This document shows, one piece after another, positions 32,561 to 44,880 of a DNA stretch of 64,000 nucleotides. The notes under the pieces are model-generated. The model saw nothing but the letters and a program-made list of their open reading frames with translations. It searched no databases and was not told where the DNA came from. The DNA is from Shinisaurus crocodilurus (taxonomy: Eukaryota > Chordata > Lepidosauria > Squamata > Shinisauridae). Positions within the stretch are counted from its first letter, which is position 1. Each line of letters starts with the position of its first letter. The position numbers and the translations under genes were made by a program. Location of the stretch: assembly GCA_021292165.1 (NCBI GenBank), contig CM037879.1:111344359-111408358 (forward strand), read 5' to 3'.

Positions 32561-33473
32561 CAGTGATGGCAAACCTTTTTGAGCCCGAGTGCCCAAACTG
32601 CAACACAAAACCAACTTATTTATTTCAAAGTGCCAACACTGCAATTAAACCTGAATACCGAGGTTTTAGTTTTAGAAAAACAACTCATACAGTTGTCCAA
32701 ACTAATTAACATCTTTTGTCTTAAAAGAAAAACACAATAATAGAGCTTTCAATGATACAAACAGTTTTTTGTTGGAAAAAAAAATCAACTCAAAAAATTA
32801 TTATAGTACTACATTGTACACATAGCCTGAAGGAAATTTATACAAACTTTTTAAATAATTAGGCACATGTATTTTTGGATAAGGGATTCTCAACTTGTAA
32901 TATGATCATATGCCAGACTGAAATTGTACGGGGCAAGCTTTACTCCCTGCTTCTACAGGTGTCGGATTAGTAAAAGTAAAAGTCAACCTGTACTAGGATG
33001 AGCAAGATAAACAAGAAAACTAAATGTGCTTAACACATTTTAAACACTTTATGTCTTGGACTGCAAACACTGCATTAGGTAAAAGTTTACATTGGGCATG
33101 CTTTTGCACAATTAATGTGATTTTTGCTATTGTATGCATGCTGATAATTTGTCAAACCTTGGCTCATACTCCGTTAGTTTGAGAGAGCAACACATGCAGC
33201 ACTCAGGTCAACTGTTAGGGCTTTACATCCAAGCCATGCTCTGTGCATCATTCTTCAAAATCTTTTAAATGTGATAACAATGTAGAAAAGAATTCTGTAA
33301 CAGGAACTCTAGAATAAAATCATTCTGTTCCACACTGTGAGAAAGAACAAGATCATTAGTGTTTTGCAGAAGGGGACGGTCTTTTCGCGATCTGATGACC
33401 AATGGCTCAAGTGCCCACAGAGAGGTCCCTGCGTGCCAGCTGTGGCACCCGTGCCATAGGTTCGCCATCACGG
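32561..33473. mobile_element. hAT element, CAGTGATGGCAAACC family, about 0.9 kb
   Basis: Starts CAGTGATGGCAAACCTTTTT and ends GGTTCGCCATCACGG, near-complementary ends of a widespread vertebrate hAT group. Inside are AAAGTGCCAACACTGCAATT and GAGTGCCCAAACTGCAAC. The flanking octamers no longer match. No transposase is recognised, so it is non-autonomous. Confidence 0.85.
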
Positions 33474-34673
33474 AGTTAGACCAATTTGCAGACTGGTTGA
33501 CATTTTCCCCTGTGTTGGGGAGTGGTGGAATGAAGGGTGGACTTTTGATACTATCTATAACCTCCCCACTCCACCCATTCCCCCCCTCCAAAATCAGAGA
33601 GGGATGGGCTGCAGAAACATCCACAGTGGAAGGCAGATCTCAGAGGGTTGAGATCCAATCCAGCTGCAGAGGGGGAGATCCAATGTCCCCTATGGCCCAT
33701 GGGATGATGTTCCAGGAGCCATAGGATTGCATTTTTGGTGGTTTTATAAATTCAACCATTTTCTGACTCTTTTTGTTCATGTGGTAAGGATATTCAGTGG
33801 TGGTGGTGGTAAAGGAATTTCAGTAGAGATCACAGATTCATCACAACATCCAAATGCCTTATCTATGATAAATTCCAGATTAAATTGCAATCAATCAGTG
33901 TATTTTAAGAGCATTTGTTGTGGTTACCTCACAATAACCAGAGATATAGGTGCTGAGAAATAATCACACGTGTCCTCAGAGCACAAGGAGAGTGATACCC
34001 TTGGAGAATGTTAGGAAGCCATTTGAAACAATGGATCCTTTCCATGGATCACTTAAAACCCTGCTCAGCTCTGTCTGGTTTTTTGGAGACTGTCTTAAAC
34101 TGTTCCTTTCAAATGTGAGTGCTGAGAACTTGCTTTAAAAGATATAAAAGCTAAGATGCTCAGGAGACTAAATTCTGTGTCAGATTTTTCACTGGTATGT
34201 TGCATCTATTAGTGCACAAAGTATGGGCATCCCAATTCCTCCTTTTTAGGAGTGGAGGGGAAGGAGGGATTTTTAAAAAGATCCTTACAATCTGCAGTTC
34301 TGAAAGGAAACGATCAGAATTATTCTGTATCTCTGACCTGTTCTCACAATGGCAAACCCATGTCTGTACTGTATCACTCCAGATTGTAAGTAGAAATTCA
34401 CATGATTAAATGTCCCTCTGTACAAAAAGGTTCCTTGCACACAGAAAACTACCAGGTCAGGGAGAAGGCGAGGCTAAAACCTTCTTCCTGAAATCTAGTT
34501 TTCTGTGTGAAGGGATTTTTATTTTTACTTTTGTAAGGAGGAGCAGTGAGAACGTGGCCTATAATGCACACTTCTGTCGATATTGCCTCACATTTTGAGT
34601 TTAAATATTCTCATGTCTCTTGACGTGTGTGCGTGCATACGTGTGAGCAGTTCTGTTAATACAGGCTATAAAG

Positions 34674-35037
34674 CAGGGGCGGGCAACACATGGGCCACAT
34701 GTGCCCCCTGGTATCCAATGTGGCCCCTGCCACTGCCCCCATGCTGACAAAACTTGACAGCATGGCAGCAAAAAAAAAAAAAAACTCCCAGCAGTTTGGT
34801 GGCAAGCCACAATGGAAGCTTAAAAGGGGCAGATTTAGCTAAAACAAGCTAAATTGGTCCCTTTTAAGCCTTCATTGTAGTTTGCTGCCAAAATTCGGCA
34901 GCAAACCACTGATTTTTTTTTTGTTTGGTTGTTGTTGTTGTTGTTGCTACTGCTGCCATGCCAGGAGTGCAAGTCATGGGGGGGGGGGTCCAGGGAGTGG
35001 AAAGTGGCCCCCAGGCCCCCAAAGTTGCTTACCCCTG
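34674..35037. mobile_element. hAT MITE, 364 bp, perfect 8-bp duplication
   Basis: Starts CAGGGGCGGGCAAC and ends GTTGCTTACCCCTG. The duplication CTATAAAG is exact (34666..34673 and 35038..35045). It is broadly palindromic: AGCTAAATTGGTCCCTTTT pairs with AAAAGGGGCAGATTTAGCT. Contains poly-A and (GTT)n runs. Confidence 0.95.
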
Positions 35038-35572
35038 CTATAAAGTTCACCCAATGGGTGTTCTTACTTTTGCTCTACTGTAGTTCTGAATACAATTTAT
35101 ATGTATAGCTCTGTTGCTTCTGCTGGGAATACACAGATTGCTGTATTCAGTGATGGGTAGCAAAGCAATCAGGTTGCTAGAAAGTAGCAAAGTCCTCCTT
35201 TTTTCCTCTCTGCCTTGCACTGACAAGTCTTTTCCAACTGCAACAAATTATATAAAATGCCACCATCAAACCCATCTTAGGAGAAGCTGATTCGATCATT
35301 CCTACTGATCTCTTAGTGAGGCATTATTTTGGAGGCTGCCAAACCTGCCTGGCCTAATGCAATGCTATGTAGTAATCATGACAATGACATGTAAAAGACT
35401 CTCCTCCCCCCCCTCCAGGCTTTAAGAAGTCAAAGCAGCTACACAAAGAAGCTTGCCTGCTACATCTGTCTGGAGATGAACAGAGCCGCCTCATCTACCC
35501 CACGGAACCCCTTCTTTGCCTCTACCTCAGACCGTGTGTTCCTAGCTACTGCACCTGCACAGGCTAGGCCTA

Positions 35573-35574
<2 letters not shown>

Positions 35575-35609
<35 letters not shown>

Positions 35610-35615
35610 GCACCT

Positions 35616-35657
<42 letters not shown>

Positions 35658-35660
35658 TAA

Positions 35661-35699
<39 letters not shown>
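35575..35699. repeat. Compound microsatellite (GA)n and (AAT)n
   Basis: About 15 GA units at 35577..35607, then about 27 AAT units at 35618..35699 with one interruption. Confidence 0.97.
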
Positions 35700-35714
35700 T
35701 CTGTGGCATTTTTG

Positions 35715-36125
35715 TTTTTTAAAGATTGCTGCTGACAAATCTATCTATTTGGGGCAAATTGTCAGTGAGAAACTTCCGCTCGAACTCTTTGGGACAAAAC
35801 TGGCTCTTTGAAAGGATAAATCCCATTGCATGAAGGCCGGAACAATGGCCAAATGTGTTGCTGTTGCCTTTGCTGCTGCTGCTGCTGGGGCTGGGCCTCT
35901 GACAAAGGGCGGATTAATTGGTGCCGTGGCTGACTGGTTCGAGATGGCTCCACTCAGAGTGCGCTGCAGGGAGCCCCATTGACTGGGCCCCGAGTCCCAC
36001 TTTTCACAAACTCCAAACAAAAGTCAATTTCTTTCTTATAAGGCCGGGGAGAAAAAGAGAGAGAGAGAAATCGCTTGGTGTTTGAGCTGGGGAAGGTGAC
36101 TTGTTGGATTAGAAGACGTCATGCT
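35715..36125. promoter_or_regulatory. Candidate conserved enhancer, about 22.6 kb upstream of NR2E1
   Basis: Unique sequence sharply bounded by microsatellites on both sides. It contains GGAACAATGGCC (SOX-like ACAATGG), GGGCGGATTAATTGGTGCC (homeodomain-like), a GCT run and GTTCGAGATGGCTCC. Its composition differs from the surrounding repeats. No exon was found in it. Confidence 0.45.
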
Positions 36126-36181
36126 CTCCCTGGCTGTCTCTCTCATGCTTCAAAGTTATGTCCCGAAGAATACAAAAGTTA

Positions 36182-36206
36182 AGAGAGAGAGAGAGAGAGA
36201 GAGAGT
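36182..36206. repeat. (GA)n microsatellite
   Basis: About 12 GA units. Confidence 0.95.
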
Positions 36207-36337
36207 GTAAAGCAAGTCATCTACTTGGATGTGTATGTCTCTTTCTCTCAGTTGCATAAGTTACACTTGGCCTCCTATCTGGAGACTACTGAGGTGAACA
36301 TAACAGCATGATGAGGTGGTTGTGTACATTAACAATA

Positions 36338-36412
36338 CAATCCTTTACAGTCCCATTGAGTTCAATGCGGCTTCCTCCTTCCCAACTAAGTGTGCATAAG
36401 ATTGCAGCCTAA
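36338..36412. repeat. Palindromic 85-bp-family repeat
   Basis: ACAATCCTTTACAGTCCCAT at the left and ACTAAGTGTGCATAAGATTG, then CAGCCTAAG, at the right. Confidence 0.85.
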
Positions 36413-36929
36413 GGGTTGTAATGCTAACTCTTTATTTATTGCAAGATCATTCCCTCAAGTTTTCTACAGTGCCTTGATGGGCATGAATCCTTCCTTTATT
36501 TTAACAAGGCCTTGAGAGAGGCCCTGCTACCCAATGATGTTTATGGGATTACCAGAGATGCCTGTCATTTGAAAAGGTGTTCTCTCAGAGTTGTTATTCC
36601 AGAACATCACAGTCACATGAAACAGAATAGATGTCTTCTACCTCAGAATGCAGCAACTCTATCAGAAATCCATGGAACAGACACCACCAATCCTCTTGCA
36701 ATCCACTTGGAAAAATCTAGAACTTGTATGCTTTTAAATTTTATTTTGCAAGCTTCTCCTTGTAAAATGGGAAACAGATGTCAACCAGCATATGGGAGCC
36801 AGTTTTAAATTCCCCCCTTGTATTGACACATCAATGTGATGCTTGGCACAGAGAAGACCATTAGAGATAAAAACAAACAAACAAACAGTAACTGACATGT
36901 TTCGTTATTTATTAATGCATTATTATTGT

Positions 36930-36963
36930 GTCGTCGTCGTCGTCGTCATCATCATCATCATCA
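36930..36963. repeat. (GTC)n to (ATC)n microsatellite
   Basis: Six GTC units pass into five ATC units. Other stretches from 36413 to 37599 show no recognised element. Confidence 0.95.
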
Positions 36964-37599
36964 ATTTAATCCTTCTCTTCAGCTGAAAAAGACTCCCAGA
37001 ACAGCTTTCAAGTCAGAAGAAACTTATGATTTAAACAGGAGTCAAATGGAAAGAAAGGGGAAATCAAATGTGCCCAGCTCCCTGTGGATTTTGGTTTCCT
37101 GCAGTTTTTCAAGAGGCAGAGTTTAGAATAGATTTTTTGTGTACTACTTAATTACTTCAGTCATTATGATGATTGCATAATAGTTTATTCCTTATTTCAT
37201 CATCATATTCAGATACATTTTTTAAAAAAAATGTGATTCTTATAACATCTCACAAGAGGAAAAGACAAAAACATACCCTGTGCCTGCTGGAACCCTCCTT
37301 TCATTAGTGTAATATAATAGATGTGTTCTACCTTCTTAGATTATGAGACAATCAAACATTGCTGGTGTTACCTGGGGCTCACTTTCTTGGTGGTATTTTT
37401 CAAAGAGGAAATAACATTTTCCCTCTATCCATTCCCCTCACTCCTACAGTAGATATTTTGACAATTTTCCTTGGTTTTCCAACGATTTTGGGTGAATTGG
37501 TGTGACATATATGACAAAATATATTAATCTGGTTCTACTTCATTTAAGGGTCCTTAAAATATTGTTTATGTGTAATTATCGGGGATCTAAACTTTGTTT

Positions 37600-37750
37600 T
37601 TGTTTTGTTTTTAAGAGAAAGCAGCTGGCCTGGATCTACATGTCGATTAAGCTGGAGGGCTTTGATAAGCAGCAAACTCAGTGCAGTCCACTGAGAAACA
37701 AGCGGGAGATAACAGCATGCACAAGGACAAGTTTTACAGAAGTACAATCT
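37600..37750. promoter_or_regulatory. Candidate conserved non-coding block
   Basis: GCAGCTGGCCTGGATCTACA, TGTCGATTAAGCTGGAGGGC and TTTGATAAGCAGC: unique sequence with E-box and homeodomain-like words. Tentative. Confidence 0.33.
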
Positions 37751-38080
37751 TAAAAAAAAACCAAAACACTAATGGTGCAACTCCCCACCCCAAACAGCTC
37801 AATAAGAACAGAGCATATTCAGTAGACATGGAATGTGGAAGGTTAGCTGGAAAAGAAAACTGGAGGACTGGAAAGGGTGGGATGGACCAGAGGTATCCTC
37901 AAGGAGGACATGGCTGGCTCCCTCAACAGGAGCACTCCTGTAAGGAACGCACTGCAACATTTCATTGCAGATCCCACTTGTTTATACTAATCTACAACAT
38001 ATTCCTAAAACTTTGTTGTGGTACCAAGTCAATGAGGGGGGTTTCTACTCTATTGAGAAAGTTCAACCCTTAAAGGCAGC

Positions 38081-38083
<3 letters not shown>

Positions 38084-38113
<30 letters not shown>
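38084..38113. repeat. (TA)n microsatellite
   Basis: About 15 TA units. Confidence 0.95.
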
Positions 38114-38116
<3 letters not shown>

Positions 38117-38597
38117 AATACATTGAAATAAAAATGCTTAGCATGGACTGCAGAGATTGTGGTGTCAGTGCAACACAACCAAGCAGTCAGTCTATCACTC
38201 CAACCCTAAATGTATTTATTTGTGAGGTGAGGGGGCAACCCATTAATTGTAAAGGGACATGCTTTCAAGTAAAGCCTAGCCTACATAAACATCTGTTCAC
38301 ATAAAATGCTTCTTGGACTGCAGATGGGGGATTGCATGACTGAATGCTCTGCTCATATTTAAAAACAAAAACAAACCTCTGTCCTGCATACTATAGACAA
38401 TTAGATGCTAGGCAGGAGGGTTATAGCCTACTACCCCTTCTCCCTGACATTCTATGCATAGGGATCTCATTCCTACTTGCTGATCACTTTGTAACATTTT
38501 GAATCCATACTATAAATTCAGGCGTGGGTTTCCTTGGTGTAGTGTGGGCTGTTAGCCAATTAAATTATGTTTAGGTATCTTTTAACCTATTAATTAA

Positions 38598-38690
38598 GAG
38601 TATAATCGTATGCATGCCTACTGGGAAGTATATCCCATTGAGTTTAATGGGACTTACACCCAGGTAAGTGGGCATAGAATTGCATACTAA
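38598..38690. repeat. Palindromic 85-bp-family repeat, good copy
   Basis: ATGCATGCCTACTGGGAAGT, TTGAGTTTAATGGGACTTAC and ACCCAGGTAAGTGGGCATAG; keeps the CAGGTAAGT donor-like word. Confidence 0.9.
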
Positions 38691-38749
38691 TATTTTCAGA
38701 TTACTTTAATCACAAATGTGTACCTTAGATACTGAAGAAAAAGTAAGGT

Positions 38750-38873
38750 TGTAGTCCTATGCATGTTTAGACAGAAAAAAGGCCTACAACTCCTGGTATT
38801 CCCCAGCCAGCATGCTGGGAGTTGTAGGCCTTTTTTCCTGTCTCAACATGCATAGGATTGCACCTTAAGATAA
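38750..38873. mobile_element. Long-hairpin MITE, GCACAATCCTATGCATG family
   Basis: AGACAGAAAAAAGGCCTACA at the left pairs with GTAGGCCTTTTTTCCTGTCT at the right. The ends are TAAGGTTGTAGTCCTATGCA and GCATAGGATTGCACCTTA. Confidence 0.88.
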
Positions 38874-39215
38874 CTTACAACGTATACAAAACCTTCATTA
38901 TTAGAATGAAATACCTTCTTTAATATTTTTTTTAGAGCTGTGTGCAACTCCAAATGGCCCCTCAAAATTCTCCATCCTATTTGTGGGCAGAGAAATAGAA
39001 TGTGTATGGTGGGGGGGGGGGGCAATTTCACTGAATTTCTCTAGCAGGAAGAGAAATTATCCAATAGTTTTTCACAGGTAGGGCTCACCATTGGCAGGGG
39101 TTGTAGCACAGCTTCTGTCTTTTTTCCTAAGGGTTGTAGCACAGCTTCTGTCTTTTTCCCCTCCTGAAGGCTTTCCTGTTCTTGGACCGCTTGTTAGAAT
39201 TCTATACCTCTATAT

Positions 39216-39476
39216 CAGGGATGCAGAACCTCCAGCCCATGGGCCTAATCCAGATCACAGAAGTACTGCATCCAGCCTTCCAGGCCTCCTTGGGTTCTTC
39301 CAAGGGCCTCCACTTGGCCTCCAAGCCCCACCCCCTGGAGAAATCCCTACTGTTATCTCCAGTCTCAGATGGGTGATCACGGTAGGGCTGCAAGGGACCT
39401 GGCTGCTTTCCCCAGCACTCGGTTGCTCTTCCTAGCCTGTCTGAGTCTTCCTTTGCACGTCTCTTGCCATCCCTGA
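39216..39476. mobile_element. Possible hAT remnant, CAGGGATGCAGAAC ends
   Basis: Begins CAGGGATGCAGAACCTCCAG and ends GCCATCCCTG, inverted over about 8 bp. No duplication is visible. Just upstream a direct repeat GGTTGTAGCACAGCTTCTGT occurs twice (39100 and 39133). Confidence 0.5.
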
Positions 39477-41139
39477 TGGGGATGGTGAGAGGTGCCAGTG
39501 TGGAGAAAGAGTAAAAGGCAGAGACCCCTGCAAAACATAAACATGGGAGAAGCTGCCTTCCTAGGCTATGGATGTCAATGGCACTTCCTGACTTGTATGC
39601 ATGATTAGGGCCTTAGAGGGCAGACTACATTACAATGATTAACATTATTGACTCCATCCCAACCCTATATGATTATCATTATAATTCTTCAGTCACCATC
39701 ATCTGGTGCCCTTTTTAAAAGAAGAGCACCAAACAACCAAAGGCCACTCCCAGAACAGGACTTATCATTTGTATCAAAGGTGGAGGAAGGATCAAGGAGA
39801 AAGAGGCTGTAGAAGGAGCTATTTCATCTGCCTCAAAGAAGGTCATTAGTGAGAGCATCTCCACTGGAGTGAAGTGTCTAAAACCAAACAGGAGAGCGTC
39901 AGAGAGGAATAGAAATTAGTTCAAGAGACTAGGAATAAATTCATCATAGGAAGACAAGAATGGCAAATAGGAAGAGGTGACTGTAATGGCCTTGAGAGAG
40001 ATAGGAGAGGCTGAGAGGGTAAGACAAAATGGCACAGGCACACAAAAGATATGGAGTAGAAAAAAATGTTGAAGAAAAGCAGGACTGGGAAAATATTTTA
40101 AATTTCTAGAGGTGCCAGAATCACACTTGTGTCAGCATGCTTAAAAATGTAAATATTCATTGGCATCACCATTACCTTGTGAGGGATCCAATGTATTTTT
40201 CCAGGCAGGAAGAAACAAAGAAGGAAAAAAAGGAATAATCATCATCTGCCCTTTCAAAAAGTTGAAATTCCCACTTTACTTTTGTCTAAAAAAAAATGTG
40301 AACATAAAACTAAGGACCTTTTATTATTGGAAGGTGTGTGGAGCTTTGAAGGGGTGCTCTGTGGGTCCAGCTTTCAGAATGGGACCATTGCGATTTGATT
40401 CTGCACTTTGAAATGGTGGACACTGTATTTTAAAACTGTGAGATTTTCATGTGCAGTAGATATTGAATATTTTGGTCCTCTCTGATGCCCCTCTCTTCAC
40501 GCTGGAAAAATCTTATTTTCAAGATCATGCCACTCTACTTAGATGAACATGGAGAGAATGTGGGTGAGAGGGCCTATAATGGCTAAAATGTGTTGATGTT
40601 TCACAAAATAAAGAAAACTTACAATAGCTGTTCAAGCTGTAGATGAGCAATATGGAGAGAGCTGGCCAATCTTGCTCTGACCCCCTTCACCCACATAATG
40701 TGGTGGGTGGGTGCTTTTGTCACTGGCATAGGGGAGAGGTGTGGTAGGGTTTAGCTTAGTAGGTGTAGCTAGGAGGTGCCAAGATCAGCAGCATGAAGCC
40801 AGGTGTCATGGCTGGGCTGTCTGGAGTGAGCCAGGAGTCTATACCAAAGAGCAATCAGGAACAGAGGGCAAATCAAGAAGCAGGACTGTGGAACAAGCTG
40901 GGATTCAGGACCAAAGGAAGCACCAGAAACACAGAGGCATAGCAGAGCTGGTCAATTTGCTGGTCAAGTAAAGCTCCACTGAGACAGGAAGCCCTCTTAT
41001 ACTCCTTGCTGCCCAGAAGGAGCCAGTGGCTAACCTGGATGGAATCAGTCCATAAGGTTCATCACTGAGAAGCTGCAGTGACAAAGCTCACCATACAGGG
41101 CAGTGGTCAGTAGTTCCTGACACCAGTATTGCCCTAAAT
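39477..41139. other. Unique sequence, nothing recognised
   Basis: Intergenic sequence with purine-rich segments (about 39740..40080). No coding region or repeat family is recognised. Confidence 0.5.
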
Positions 41140-41275
41140 CAGGGGTGGGCAACTTGTGGCCCTCCAGATGTTTTGGCCTGTAATTCCCATCATTGTTCAC
41201 CATTGGCTATGCTGGCTAGGGATTATAGGAGTTGTGTGCCAAAACATCTGGAAGGCCAGAAGTTGCCCACCCCTG
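41140..41275. mobile_element. hAT hairpin MITE, CAGGGGTGGGCAAC family
   Basis: Starts CAGGGGTGGGCAACTTGTGG and ends AGTTGCCCACCCCTG. Inner arms CCAGATGTTTTGGC and GCCAAAACATCTGG pair exactly. The flanking octamers do not match. Sequence 41276..42859 is unassigned. Confidence 0.88.
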
Positions 41276-42859
41276 CCCACCCCATAAACATTGGGCTTCA
41301 TCTGGCTGTAAAATAGTGCATGGCATGTACTATTAAGTAAGGTTAGTTAACTATTACAGATCCTGATTAGAAGATAATAAAGTTGTGACCCTTATCCACT
41401 CTAGCAAATGTGATTTGCCTCCTCATTATTACTGGGTCCAGGGACAAACTGAACACATGTATCAAATAATTATTTGTTTCTTATTTAGGTGTGAAGTGAC
41501 TTCCTTGCAAAAGCTGACCTGAAAGTACTAACAGTTTCATGTGAACATTTTTAGTAATGCCAAAAAACTTAGGAATTCATTGACATTGCCCTCACTTGTC
41601 TTCACTCTCAGTTGCCCTTATTTGCTGCCAGTGATGTCATCACATAGCAATTCTTACTGGCTACATAGTACTGTTATGCCACAATCCCTGATTGGGTGGA
41701 CTCACCTAACTGACTAATGCAGGAATGTGGAAGAAACACCTGGGGGGGGGGAGGTGCTGAAGCAGCAGCAAACTGTGGATATAATGGCATCAGAGCCAAG
41801 GAGGTGGAGGTGAATATTCATACAATGTATGTGGGGGTTTGGGGGATTTTTTTGGTATGATTATCATGATAATTCAAATTGGTGTCTTGCACAGGCAACC
41901 ACCACTGCTGGAATTCTGGTGAGCAAAATCAATTTTGCTTGAAGCCCTCCTCTGTCATCTTCCCCTGTCTGACAGGCACAAGAACTTACCTGGTGGGGGC
42001 AGGCAGAGGTGGTGAGGGCTGTGGCAGCAGCAGACAACTGCATTACCCATGGGAGTATCTTTTTCACTGGCGAATGGTACTCAAGTCCCCAAATCTCTGG
42101 TGGAAATGTGTGCAGCATCATTTTCCTTCCAGGGATTCTGAGACTTGTAGCTGCAGTCCATGGCAGGAGAAGATGCTCCACCAGGGACTGGGAATGCCCA
42201 CTGCTTCTACTGTCTTTACCACCTTTGCATACCTGCAGGTAAAGTTTTGGGCCCTGGCCTTGCAGCAGGAAGAGGTGGAAGAAGAGGAGGAAGTGATGGA
42301 TACACAGGGCTTTTTCAAGAGTTCAGTTAGAATACACAAAAGTTCATGAGATCTTTTGGGAAGATCAGGAGGGTAATCATCTGTTGGGGATGTTTTAGAG
42401 ACAGGGGAATTTACTGCTAGTTTCTACCATAAATTGAAATGGGAAAGTATGTTCTGTGCAGTTCTGCTTCTACCTATCCATCTGCAGTTGTGACATCTGA
42501 TGCAATTAGTTGGGTGCAATACACTCTTTAGGAATGTGAGTAGAATAATCAAACAAAAAGAAGAGCCACAGCCTGAGGTTTATATATGCTGGATTCCTCC
42601 TACTTTCTAGGAAGTCCGGCAGTGAGTCCAAATTTGATTAGTTTAGTGAATGAGCACACTGTGGTCTGACAATGGCCCACTTATAACAAGAAAATAAGAA
42701 GAACCTCTCTTTGTCACTCAGAGTGGTGATTTAATAGATCATCCTCTCCTCACCTTCCAAAAGCATAATACTGGCTCTGTGCATTATGAAAATGTATAAC
42801 ATCAAATACTCTTCAAGGCATTGTTGACTTCAAGGATGATAGATTGCTTTGGTATTACT

Positions 42860-43020
42860 TTGCTTCTATACAGCACATTTAATCACAGTGATGACTGTAA
42901 ACGGTAAAATATTAATCTGTATGATCAGACAATTATTTCATTATCTGTTGACAGAAAGACCTTTTAAAAAATCAAATGGACCTTCATGAAATGATGTACA
43001 GTGTGGATGGCATTGCTGGC
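42860..43020. promoter_or_regulatory. Candidate conserved non-coding block
   Basis: Unique AT-rich words: CACATTTAATCACAGTGATG, AAATATTAATCTGTATGATC, GACAATTATTTCATTATCTG. Several are homeodomain-like. Tentative. Confidence 0.33.
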
Positions 43021-43404
43021 TGTTCATCAACATCCTTTTTAGTCAGGATATATATTTGAGGCAATTATCAAAAAAATAAATTCTTTTCAATAGTTAGCTA
43101 TCTCCATTAGATATGATGTTGAGACATGTGGTAAATGTGTGTGTGTACACACATGGGGGGGGGGCATAGAGAAGATAATTTTTTTGCTCTCCTTTCCTCC
43201 TGAATTCTTCACCCAGTGGGCAAGTGGATAATGTGGAACCATGTACCACAACCCAAGCATGCTGGAAATGTGGCACTGGACATTCTCAGAGTTCCCTCAC
43301 CCAGATATTCCATGGAACCCTGGGAGGCAGTGATGTGTCTTTGGACACAGTGCTGGGCTTCCTCCAATTCTCTTCAGCTAGCTCCCCTAATAGATTCAGG
43401 ACTG

Positions 43405-43755
43405 AAGAGGGGGATGAGCTTGCAGTATGCCTATGTACTCCAGTTGCTGGGGAACATGGGCAGGAAGGTGATGTTGCACTCATGTCCTGCTTGTGGGATC
43501 ATAGATTTCATAGATCATAGAGTTGGAAGGAACCTACAAGGCTATTGAGTCCAACCCCCTGCTCAATGCAGGAAACTAGAGGAGGGGGTCTCCCATCCAA
43601 GTAATAACCAGGCTTGACCCTGCTTAGCTTTCCACGCTCAGACAAGCTGAGCCAGCGTAAGCCACAAGCAGCTGGTTGGTCACTGTGTGAACAGAATGCT
43701 GGACTAGAGGGACCCTTGGTCTGATCCAGCATGGCTCTTCATATGTTCTTTGCAG
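43405..43755 (+). mobile_element. CR1/L3-type LINE 3' end, split by a SINE
   Basis: GCCTATGTACTCCAGTTGCT, CATGTCCTGCTTGTGGG, [SINE], CAGCTGGTTGGTCACTGTGT, CTTGGTCTGATCCAGCATGG. The two parts are continuous with the copy at 23690..24354. Confidence 0.9.
43503..43666 (-). mobile_element. 5S-rRNA/CR1 chimeric SINE nested in a CR1 fragment
   Basis: On the minus strand: GTGGCTTACGCTGGCTCAGC, GTCTGAGCGTGGAAAGCTAA, GCAGGGTCAAGCCTGGTTAT, then the CR1 tail and CTATGATCTATGAA. The nesting dates the SINE after this older CR1 subfamily. Confidence 0.92.
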
Positions 43756-44043
43756 CCTGAAGGTTATAATGGGTAATTGTCTTGAGCTCAGTTGATGCTT
43801 ATAGCAAGCCAGCTTCAAAGAGTATTAGCATGGTGATAGGACAGGAACTGAGTAAGCACATTGTGGAGAATAGGAGCAAGCAAGTATATCATGGGGGCAT
43901 CTGCAGAGCACACTGAAGCTACCGAAATATCAAGTCCTGCAGGCCAGAAGCAGCAGAGGGCAACATGCATGCACAACCTTCAACCCATAGCAATTTGTGG
44001 AGTTTGTTGGGGAGCGGAGACCATTCTAACTAACCTCTACTAT

Positions 44044-44208
44044 CAGGGCCGGTGCTACCATTAGGCCAACTAGGCGGCTGCCTAGGGCGCCGGGCTAAAG
44101 GGGGCGCCAGGAGCATAGGGCTGGAGGGAGGGAGGACTCAAGTGGGAAGAGGGGGGCGCTAAATATCTGATCTTGCCTAGGGCACCAAACTGCCTTGCAC
44201 CGGCCCTG
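44044..44208. mobile_element. hAT-type MITE, CAGGGCYGGTGC family
   Basis: 165 bp from CAGGGCCGGTGCTACCATTA to GCACCGGCCCTG. The duplication TCTACTAT is exact (44036..44043 and 44209..44216). Both ends match the 1.39-kb element at 25955..27347. Confidence 0.95.
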
Positions 44209-44384
44209 TCTACTATCAATTGTAGAGTCTCTACTTGGAATTGAACCCCTCACTAGCTCTGATGAATGCTCCTGTTATTCTCCTTTTGCTTGCTCATATT
44301 TAGAAATGGGCTTGCAAATACATAGATTATACAAATATATATGATACAATACTTCCATACACAGATCCTCCCTTTAGTGGAAGC

Positions 44385-44545
44385 TATATTTATTTACTTA
44401 TTATTTTATTTTATTTTTTACATTTTTAACTACTCAATAACTGAAGTTCTCTGGGTAGTGTACATATCAAAAACATAAAATATGAAGTAGCAAGAAAGCA
44501 ATAATAAAACAAATAAGATTAAAGTAAGATAAAACCAGTTGGACC
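44385..44545 (-). mobile_element. L2-like 3' region remnant
   Basis: TTTATTTACTTATTATTTTA, then CTCTGGGTAGTGTACATATC and A-rich sequence. The order matches the reverse of the L2-like tail at 56985 (GCTCTCTGGGCGGTTTACAA). Confidence 0.55.
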
Positions 44546-44639
44546 CGAGTGGAGTAACTATATAGAAAATATAATAGTATACAGTATAACTATATTATAT
44601 AGTAGAGTCAATGTAGAATCCATCTGAAAGCTGCATTTA

Positions 44640-44880
44640 TAATCATCATCATCATCATCATCATCATCACATGGTTTTATACCACCCTTCCTCCAAGGAG
44701 CCTGGGTTGGCATACAAGGTTCTCCCCACCACACAGACACAAAGATTTTATCCTCACAAAACCCCTGCAAGGTAGGTAAGATGTTAGGCTGAGAGAGATT
44801 AACTGGCCCAAGGCCATCCATGGCCGAGTGGGGATCTGAATCAGTCCAATACTCAAATCACCACACCACACTGATTCTCT
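44640..44880 (-). mobile_element. MIR-like CORE-SINE
   Basis: On the minus strand: head AGAATCAGTGTGGTGTGGTG, a degenerate B-box, GGATGGCCTTGGGCCAGTTA, GAGGATAAAATCTTTGTGTC, tail GGTGGTATAAAACC. An (ATC)n run at 44642..44669 replaces the usual TAAA-type end. Confidence 0.85.

Noticed and set aside
35745..36020. Alanine-rich open frame on the minus strand
   Set aside because: The alanine and glutamine runs come from a GCT repeat; no domain, start context or splice signals.
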